From: an uncultured Thermomicrobia bacterium
Lineage (GTDB): Bacteria; Chloroflexota; Chloroflexia; Thermomicrobiales; JALYUS01
Reading direction: 5' to 3'
DNA length: 58,735 bases
Assembly (NCBI GenBank): GCA_937968015.1
Contig: CALBSO010000149.1
Coordinates: forward strand, 1-58,735
Below the pieces are notes generated by a model. The model saw only the letters and a program-made list of their open reading frames with translations. It did not search any database and was not told the DNA's origin. The stretch's first letter is position 1, and each line of letters starts with the position of its first letter. Below, in pieces: positions 50,406 through 58,735 of this stretch. The translations under genes were made by a program, and so were the position numbers.

Positions 50406-51077
50406 ATGATTGTCTCTCGCATGGGGAAGAGCGTGCCGAAACCCGCGCGTGAACCGGACATTCCCGATATCGTCGTCCGTCGTTTGCCGATCTATCATCG
50501 CACGCTGCAACGCTTCCAGGATGAGGGGCTAACCTCGGTCTCCTCCAGCGACCTCGCCGAGCGGATCGGTGTGACCGCCGCGCAAATCCGGCGCGACCTC
50601 TCCAACTTCGGCAAATTCGGTAAGCAGGGCAAGGGGTACGACATCCAGCATCTCATCCGGCAGATCGCCAGTATTCTGCGGATCAACACCGAATGGTCGG
50701 TCGCGCTCTGCGGCTTCGGGCTGCTCGGTCAAGCCGTCGTCCATTATCGCGGCTGGGAGGACAGCAACCTCTGCATCGCCGCCGTCTTCGACAGTGCCCC
50801 CGAGAAGGTCGGCACGCCGGTCGGCATGGACGATCTCGTCGTGCAGACACCGGCGGAGATCACCCGCACGGTGCGCGAGAAGAAGATCCGCGTCGGCATC
50901 GTCGCCGTCCCCGCCCAGGGCGCGCAGGAGACAACGGATTTACTCGTTGCGGGCGGCGTCCGGGCGATCCTCAACTACGCCCCCGTCATTCTCCGCGTCC
51001 GTGAGGGCGTCTGGGTGCGCGATGTGGACCCCGTCGCCGCTATCCAGAGCATGACCTATTATATCCAGCCAAAATAG
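50406..51077 (+). CDS. rex: Redox-sensing transcriptional repressor Rex
   Basis: 223 residues: a winged helix (VVRRLPIYHRTLQRFQDEGLTSVSSSDLAERIGVTAAQIRRDLSNFGKFGKQGKGYDIQHLI), a Rossmann NADH domain (VALCGFGLLGQAVVHYRGW) and the C-terminal swap helix. It binds DNA when NADH/NAD+ is low and leaves it when NADH rises, controlling fermentation and respiration genes. ATG 50406 has GGAAGGAAA upstream. The formate dehydrogenase operon begins 650 bases downstream on the same strand, a plausible target. Confidence 0.94.
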   Translation: MIVSRMGKSVPKPAREPDIPDIVVRRLPIYHRTLQRFQDEGLTSVSSSDLAERIGVTAAQIRRDLSNFGKFGKQGKGYDIQHLIRQIASILRINTEWSVALCGFGLLGQAVVHYRGWEDSNLCIAAVFDSAPEKVGTPVGMDDLVVQTPAEITRTVREKKIRVGIVAVPAQGAQETTDLLVAGGVRAILNYAPVILRVREGVWVRDVDPVAAIQSMTYYIQPK

Positions 51078-51188
51078 ACTCAGGAGCTGCCGGGCACATG
51101 TAGGTTCAGTCTTCTGCCGGACCGAGCACGGAGTCAGCGGGGATGGTGAGTACCGGGAGCACCGTTGAGGCAAGCGAATCGCCGCTCA

Positions 51189-51611
51189 TCATAATCCTTT
51201 CTTTAGGTGGTACTTCGTGAAGCCGCGCGGGTAGTCGTCCACCGCGCCGTAGATGTCGTAGCCGTGCTTCTTGTAGAATCCCGGCGCCTGGAAATCATGC
51301 GTGTCCAGCACGATTTGCGTGCAGCCACGGGCGATTCCTTCGGCTTCAGCGGCGGCAAGCAATTGCGTGCCAAGCCCCTTGCCGCGCCAGTCTTCCCGTA
51401 CCCAGAGGAATTCGACCGACGCGCAGCCACCCCATGTCCACCCGGTTAGCCCGGCGATCACGGCGTCCGTATCATCCCGCATCGTGAAGAGCATCAATCG
51501 CCCATCACGAAAGCCCGTTGCGGCGACGTTGTACTCGTAGATGCGTTCGTCGAGGAACTGCCGCTCGTCGGCGCTCTGGTCTTCCGCCATCGTCATGCGC
51601 GGCGTTCCCAC
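51189..51611 (-). CDS. GNAT-family N-acetyltransferase (small)
   Basis: 140 residues, compact GNAT: FLDERIYEYNVAATGFRDG, LMLFTMRDDTDAVIAGLTGWTWGGCASVEFLWVREDWRGKGLGTQLLAAAEAEGIARGCTQIVLDTHDFQAPGFYKKHGYDIYGAVDDYPRG. The acetyl-CoA loop is WRGKGLG. GTG 51611 has AGAGGAAG five bases upstream; ATG 51596 is the alternative. It is opposite in direction to rex and fdhA. Substrate unknown. Confidence 0.85.
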   Translation of the reverse strand: MGTPRMTMAEDQSADERQFLDERIYEYNVAATGFRDGRLMLFTMRDDTDAVIAGLTGWTWGGCASVEFLWVREDWRGKGLGTQLLAAAEAEGIARGCTQIVLDTHDFQAPGFYKKHGYDIYGAVDDYPRGFTKYHLKKGL

Positions 51612-51725
51612 TCTACTTCCTCTTCCTTTTCCGGCGGAATCGTCGTCTACTTGATAGAGCGTACGGCGTACCGTAGCATAGTGTTTCCATATCGGGCACA
51701 AGGAATCGGGGACGGGAAGGGATAT

Positions 51726-54676
<2,951 letters not shown>

Positions 54677-54677
<1 letters not shown>

Positions 54678-55126
54678 TGGCGAAGCCGATCACCTTCACG
54701 CCTCCGCCGCCCGACGCGCCGGATACCACCGCCGATGCGCGCGACGAACTCGACCATCTTCTTGTCGCTCTGCACGAGCGCGGCGTGCTCCGGCTCCTGA
54801 ACGGCCTGCTCGCCGCCGGGCCGGAAGTCTCCACCATCGCCATCAATGGTCTGAATAGCGCGGCGGGCCAACGCGCCGTCCGCAACGCTGTCGTGCTTGG
54901 CGAAGTGGCGACGAAACTCGATCCGAACCATCTCGAAACCCTTCTCAATGGCGTCGTGCATGGTATCGCGGCTGCGGTTGACCGTTTGGATGAGGAACCA
55001 CCGAGTACGATCAGCCTCGCCAAGGCCCTCCGCGATCCCGATCTCCGGCGCGGCATGAATGTCATGCTCGGCTTCCTCAAAGCGCTCGGTCAGCAACAGG
55101 CAGGCGACAATGTGCAAGATTCGTAG
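54677..55126 (+). CDS. DUF1641 protein, formate dehydrogenase partner (YrhD-like)
   Basis: 149 residues. The core is LDHLLVALHERGVLRLLNGLLAAGPEVSTIAINGLNSAAGQRAVRNAVVLGEVATKLDPNHLETLLNGVVHGI, then a helical end LRDPDLRRGMNVMLGFLKALGQ. DUF1641 is a helical protein regularly encoded next to this type of FdhA (YrhD beside YrhE in Bacillus). It may be a small structural subunit. Its ATG shares a base with the fdhA stop. Confidence 0.85.
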
Positions 55127-55196
55127 CAGGCCCCTGTGCCTGCCCAGAGTCCATCCAGACTGGCCGTTCTGGGCAACCACGAGGGGTTGCCCCTAC
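55126..55196. repeat. Dispersed intergenic repeat, copy B, inside the fdh operon
   Basis: Same ordered blocks as 14578-14646 (GCAGGCCCCTGT, CCTGCCC, GGCCGTTC, GGCAACCACG, GGGTTGCCC, CTAC). It begins at the last base of the DUF1641 stop and ends 11 bases before the FdhD ATG; the sequence following it (AGGA) is the only SD for fdhD. Confidence 0.75.
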
Positions 55197-55207
55197 AGGA
55201 TTGTGCC

Positions 55208-56077
55208 ATGACCACCGCCACGCCGCGCACGAGCAAGACGCGCATTCGCGTTTGGGCGGTTGAAGGGGAACGAACGCGTCAACATACCGACCAACTGGCG
55301 ACCGAGGAACCGCTGGAAATCCGCTTGCGTACCGGGGGCGAGCGGCGCATCGTCGCGGTGACGATGCGCACGCCGGGCGCGGACTTCGAACTGGCAGCCG
55401 GATTCCTCTTCAGTGAAGGAATCATCGAGAGCCGCGAGAAAATCCGGCGTATCACCTACTGCGTGGACAGAGAGGTTGACGCCGAGCAGCGGTACAACAT
55501 TGTCAATGTCGAACTCCGCGCCGGTGCGCTGCCCGATCTCTCCACGCTCGAACGCCACTTCATGACGACGAGTGCGTGCGGCGTCTGCGGCAAGGCGAGC
55601 CTCGACGCGCTCCATCTGCGCGGGCAGGTCGCCGCGCCGCCCGGCCCGGAGGTTTCCGCTGATTTCATTATGGGCCTCCCTGAGCGCCTACGCGCCGGGC
55701 AGGGGCTATTCGACGTGACCGGTGGGCTGCATGCGGCGGGATTGTTCGATGCCGCAGGCACGCTCCTCGCCGTGCGTGAAGATGTCGGTCGGCACAACGC
55801 CCTCGATAAACTGGTCGGCTGGGCGCTCCTCAATGGCAGATTGCCGCTCCATGACCACCTCGTCCTCGTCAGCGGTCGCGTCAGTTTCGAACTGGTGCAG
55901 AAGGCGCTCGCCGCAGGCGTCCCAATCATCTGCGCCATCTCCGCCCCGAGCAGCCTCGCGGTCTCCCTTGCCCAAGAGTTCGGTATGACCCTTGTCGGCT
56001 TCCTGCGCGGTAAGCGATTCAATATCTATGCGGGACGAGAACGCGTTTTAGCCACAGAGAAAATGAGAAGCGGATGA
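55208..56077 (+). CDS. fdhD: Formate dehydrogenase accessory sulfurtransferase FdhD
   Basis: 289 residues. Conserved parts are TEEPLEIRLRTGGERRIVAVTMRTPGADFELAAGFLFSEGII, the sulfur-carrying CxxC in TTSACGVCGKASLDAL, LFDVTGGLHAAGLFDAAG, VREDVGRHNALDKLVG, GRVSFELVQKALAAG and GMTLVGFLRG. It hands sulfur from IscS to the Mo cofactor of FdhA, needed for activity. ATG 55208. The last residues (LATEKMRSG) are encoded by the left arm of a palindrome. Confidence 0.93.
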   Translation: MTTATPRTSKTRIRVWAVEGERTRQHTDQLATEEPLEIRLRTGGERRIVAVTMRTPGADFELAAGFLFSEGIIESREKIRRITYCVDREVDAEQRYNIVNVELRAGALPDLSTLERHFMTTSACGVCGKASLDALHLRGQVAAPPGPEVSADFIMGLPERLRAGQGLFDVTGGLHAAGLFDAAGTLLAVREDVGRHNALDKLVGWALLNGRLPLHDHLVLVSGRVSFELVQKALAAGVPIICAISAPSSLAVSLAQEFGMTLVGFLRGKRFNIYAGRERVLATEKMRSG

Positions 56078-56104
56078 GATTCACGGTTCCATTCTCTGTG
56101 GCTA
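56049..56104. repeat. Intergenic palindrome overlapping the fdhD stop
   Basis: TAGCCACAGAGA (56049-56060) and TCTCTGTGGCTA (56093-56104) are perfect 12-bp arms. The left arm is read as the last codons of fdhD, whose TGA (56075-56077) falls in the loop. Similar in style to 28205-28284. Confidence 0.8.
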
Positions 56105-56154
56105 CATCGGTTTCCCCGTAGACGACCGCGCCCGCGCTGTGGCATGCTGTGGGC

Positions 56155-57039
56155 ATGACGGAGACAGTAACGAACGCGACGCGCGTTCCACCGACCGACC
56201 GAACACCGCAACCGATTTACGTCGTCTCGGACGGCACCGGGCTGACGGCGGAAACCGTCGTCTCTGCCGCTGCCGGGCAGTTTTTCGGCGCGATCTTCGA
56301 TGTCCGCCGCCGCCCGCTCGTCCGCACGATCGAGCAGGCGCGCAATGTCATCAATGAGGCGGCGGAGACGCACGGCATCATTGTCTTCACGCTCGTCGTC
56401 CCCGAATTGCGCCGCGCCGTCGAGGAGGAGAGCGCGCGGCGGGGCGTTCCCTTCGTGGACATCATCGGCGGCCTTGTCGCGCGATTGGAGGAGGCGTTCG
56501 GCCTCGTCCCAGCGGGCGAACCGGGCTTGCGCGGGACGCAACTCGACCCCGACTACTTCGGCCGGATTGACGCAATCGAGTACACGGTCTCGCACGACGA
56601 CGGGCAGCATCCCGAGACACTCGGCGACGCCGATGTTGTGCTTGCCGGCGTCTCGCGCACCTCGAAGACGCCGCTCTCGATCTTCCTCGCACATTATCGC
56701 GGCTGGAAGGTGGCGAATGTGCCGGTGGTGCTCGGCATCGAGCCGCCGCACGAGTTGTTCCAGATTGATCAGCGCAAGATCATCGGCCTGACGATCCAGG
56801 CCGCCCGGCTCGTTAATCTCCGGCGCGCACGCCTCGAATCGCTCGGCCGCGACCCGGACGGCCCCTACACCAGCCTCGATCAAGTGACAGAAGAACTCGC
56901 CTACGCTCGCCGCATCTACCGGCACGGCTACCCCTGGCCGATCCTCGACACGAGCAACCGCTCCGTCGAGGAAGTGGCGCGCGAAATCATCGCCATCGTC
57001 GAGCAATCCGGCACCAGCGGCCTCCCCGCGTCGGTCTGA
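56155..57039 (+). CDS. Pyruvate,phosphate dikinase/PEP synthase regulatory protein (DUF299, PSRP)
   Basis: 294 residues. N-terminus PIYVVSDGTGLTAETVVSAAAGQF; P-loop GVSRTSKTPLSIFLAHYRGWKVANVPVV; end IYRHGYPWPILDTSNRSVEEVAREII. The family both phosphorylates (with ADP) and dephosphorylates a Thr on PEP synthase or PPDK, setting the direction of carbon flow between pyruvate and PEP. Which partner exists here is not visible. ATG 56155; GTG 56149 is possible; SD poor. Confidence 0.92.
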   Translation: MTETVTNATRVPPTDRTPQPIYVVSDGTGLTAETVVSAAAGQFFGAIFDVRRRPLVRTIEQARNVINEAAETHGIIVFTLVVPELRRAVEEESARRGVPFVDIIGGLVARLEEAFGLVPAGEPGLRGTQLDPDYFGRIDAIEYTVSHDDGQHPETLGDADVVLAGVSRTSKTPLSIFLAHYRGWKVANVPVVLGIEPPHELFQIDQRKIIGLTIQAARLVNLRRARLESLGRDPDGPYTSLDQVTEELAYARRIYRHGYPWPILDTSNRSVEEVAREIIAIVEQSGTSGLPASV

Positions 57040-57064
57040 CGGGCGATTGAACGGAGCATGTACG

Positions 57065-58732
57065 ATGTACCCGTTGGTATTGAGGAAAGCGGAAGTGGTC
57101 GCGTCGCGGGGGGTGGTGACAGCGAATCATCCGCTGGCGAGCAGTGCCGGGGGTGAGATGCTGGCGCGGGGCGGCAATGCGGTGGACGCCGCGGTCGCGA
57201 CGCTGTTCGCCCTCACGGTCGTCGAGCCGATGATGGTGAGCGTCTTCGGCGCGGGCTTCTTCGTCATCCGCGACGGCGCGACGGGGAACGTCGTGACGCT
57301 CGACAACTACGCGACCTGCCCCGCCGCCGCGACCGCGACGATGTTCACGCCGATCCCCGATCCGGTCGAATGGCTGGCAGAAGGGGACGCAAACCGCATC
57401 GGGCACAAGGCGGTCGGCGTACCGGGGGCCTTGAAGGGATGGGCGGAGGCATTGAGCCGGTTCGGCCGCCTCTCGCTGGCGGAGGTGATGGCGCCCGCGA
57501 TCCGCTTCGCGGCGGATGGCTACCCCGCCTCGCCCTACCTCGTGCAGTCCATCACCGAGACCGCGCCCGCCCTCGCCCGTTTCCCGGCCAGCGCGGCGGT
57601 CTTTTTGCCGAACGGCGCGCCGCCGCGACCGGGCGCGACGATTGTGCGGAGCGACTACGCCGAGACGTTGCGCGCCATCGCGATCAGTGGGCCGGACGCG
57701 CTCTATCACGGCCCGATTGGCGAACTCGTCGCGGCGGACATGGCGGCGAATGGCGGCCTCATCACGATGGACGACCTCGCGAGCTACCGTGTCATCGAAC
57801 GGACGCCGGTGCGCGGACGGTATCGCGGCCACGAGATCGTCTCGATGGGGCCGGTATCGAGCGGCGGCACGCACATCATCGAGATGCTCAATATCCTCTC
57901 CGGCTATGATCTGGCCGCCTCCGGCTTCGGCACGGCACGCACGATTCACCTGATGGCGGAAGCCTTACGCATTGCCTTCGCGGACTGGAATCGCTACATG
58001 GCCGACCCTGCGACGACCGATGTGCCCGTCACATGGTTGACGAGCATGGGCTATGCCGACGAGCGTCGCGCCGAGATTGACGCCGAGCGTGCCACGCCGC
58101 ACACGGCGGGCCGCTCCCCCGGCATGGAGAGCGCGAACACGACACACGTCACGACGGCGGACGCGGACGGCATGTTCGTCTCCACGACGCAGACGTTGAA
58201 CCGCCTCTTCGGCTCGAAGGTGACGACGCCGGGCACCGGGATGCTCCTCAACGACAACATGAGCCTGATGAACCCGACGCCAGGGACGACGAACTCGATC
58301 GCCGGGGGCAAGCGCATCCTCAGTTGCATGTCGCCGACGCTCGTCCTGAAAGACGGCAAGCCGCTGATGGCGCTCGGCACGCCGGGCGGGCGGCGCATCT
58401 TCGGCTCGGTGATGCAGGGGATCATCAATGTGCTCGACCACGGCATGACCTTGCAGGAGGCGGTCGAAGCGCCCCGCATCTGGACAGAGGGGCCAACCCT
58501 CGAAGTTGAGGACCGCTTCCTGGACCTCGCCGCGCTCGTCGCCGCGCTCGAAGCAATGGGCCACCGCGTGCAGGTTGTCCCGAAAGTCGCGGGCGGCATG
58601 AACGGTGTCCTGCGCGACGAAACGACAGGCGTGCTGCGCGGTGCGGCCTGCTGGCGCGCCGACGGTACACCGATCGGCATCAGCGGCGGCCCAGCCTTCA
58701 TCGCTGGCCCATCATTGCCGGGGCTGGCATGA
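57065..58732 (+). CDS. Gamma-glutamyltransferase-family Ntn hydrolase, no signal peptide
   Basis: 555 residues. N-terminal part: GVVTANHPLASSAGGEMLARGGNAVDAAVATLFALTVVEPMMVSVFGAGFFVI. The autocleavage Thr is in the ESANTTHVTTADADG region, where the small subunit would begin, followed by NDNMSLMNPTPG and GTPGGRRIFGSVMQ. It cleaves or transfers gamma-glutamyl groups. It lacks a signal peptide, so unlike periplasmic GGT it should stay in the cytoplasm, and other substrates of the family are possible. ATG 57065 has CGGAG upstream. The stop is 3 bases before the window end, so the gene is complete. Confidence 0.9.
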   Translation: MYPLVLRKAEVVASRGVVTANHPLASSAGGEMLARGGNAVDAAVATLFALTVVEPMMVSVFGAGFFVIRDGATGNVVTLDNYATCPAAATATMFTPIPDPVEWLAEGDANRIGHKAVGVPGALKGWAEALSRFGRLSLAEVMAPAIRFAADGYPASPYLVQSITETAPALARFPASAAVFLPNGAPPRPGATIVRSDYAETLRAIAISGPDALYHGPIGELVAADMAANGGLITMDDLASYRVIERTPVRGRYRGHEIVSMGPVSSGGTHIIEMLNILSGYDLAASGFGTARTIHLMAEALRIAFADWNRYMADPATTDVPVTWLTSMGYADERRAEIDAERATPHTAGRSPGMESANTTHVTTADADGMFVSTTQTLNRLFGSKVTTPGTGMLLNDNMSLMNPTPGTTNSIAGGKRILSCMSPTLVLKDGKPLMALGTPGGRRIFGSVMQGIINVLDHGMTLQEAVEAPRIWTEGPTLEVEDRFLDLAALVAALEAMGHRVQVVPKVAGGMNGVLRDETTGVLRGAACWRADGTPIGISGGPAFIAGPSLPGLA

Positions 58733-58735
58733 GGG

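Noticed and set aside
51612..51725. Rex operator upstream of fdhA
   Set aside because: No TTGTGA/TTGTTA inverted repeat is present; the ACGG-CGTA-CCGT palindrome does not fit Rex.

Overview
The window is a high-GC bacterial chromosome segment with tightly packed operons (frequent ATGA, GTGA, TGATG and TAGTG stop/start overlaps). No phage, IS element, CRISPR array, rRNA or tRNA was seen. The gene set points to the Chloroflexota, possibly the Thermomicrobia/Sphaerobacter side. This rests on family composition, not on a marker phylogeny. Pointers are the DUF190 and FluC pair, DUF951, an Agl23-type membrane protein (TIGR03663 family), a DUF1641-linked formate dehydrogenase, and many Pro/Thr/Ala-rich exported proteins. 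Start codons are often GTG or TTG, so several 5' ends below were chosen from Shine-Dalgarno (SD) spacing.

Layout. 1-2617: tail of an unidentified gene, then an ECF sigma factor and its membrane-anchored anti-sigma partner. 2753-9847: small metabolic and stress genes (truncated universal stress protein, kynureninase, PPOX flavoprotein, methyltransferase, acetyltransferases, one-cysteine thioredoxin-like protein, fluoride channel, DUF190, phosphoesterase, YajQ). 9902-14471: RimO, a lone receiver protein, and a three-gene overlapping lipid operon (CDP-alcohol phosphatidyltransferase, HAD phosphatase, acyltransferase). 14646-20080: IlvE with a DUF1648 membrane protein, an exported parvulin, and the rpsF-ssb-rpsR operon, in which S18 has a Gly-rich head and S6 an acidic tail. 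20431-24838: CoaE, an alpha/beta hydrolase, a class A beta-lactamase-like protein and a GH15 glucosidase. 24981-33485: MoaC, MoaB, MiaB, a cyclic-di-AMP receptor and a CBS-containing site-2 protease. 33559-42987: ferredoxin, RsgA, an ABC-F ATPase, two strongly signposted secreted proteins flanking PyrB, an MFS exporter and DUF951. 43344-49963: a three-gene membrane cluster (Agl23-like, GT39-like fused to an NHL propeller, flippase-like) that looks like a surface glycan or glycolipid system. 50069-58732: Rex, an Fe-S rich FdhA, DUF1641, FdhD, a PEP synthase/PPDK regulatory protein and a cytoplasmic gamma-glutamyltransferase.

How the genes relate. Redox and anaerobic metabolism recurs: Rex senses NADH/NAD+ next to a molybdenum formate dehydrogenase system, and MoaC and MoaB elsewhere in the window support its cofactor. 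Envelope biogenesis is the second theme: the lipid operon, the glycan cluster, the parvulin, the site-2 protease and the secreted proteins.

The most unusual signal is non-coding. Arrays with strict 7-bp periodicity occur at four loci with units shared between loci, and three of the four touch or abut stop codons. Several further palindromic families also sit directly after, or run into, stop codons. One heptamer array writes the last residues of a membrane protein and one palindrome writes the tail of FdhD. An extended -10 motif TGNTATACT recurs upstream of four genes.
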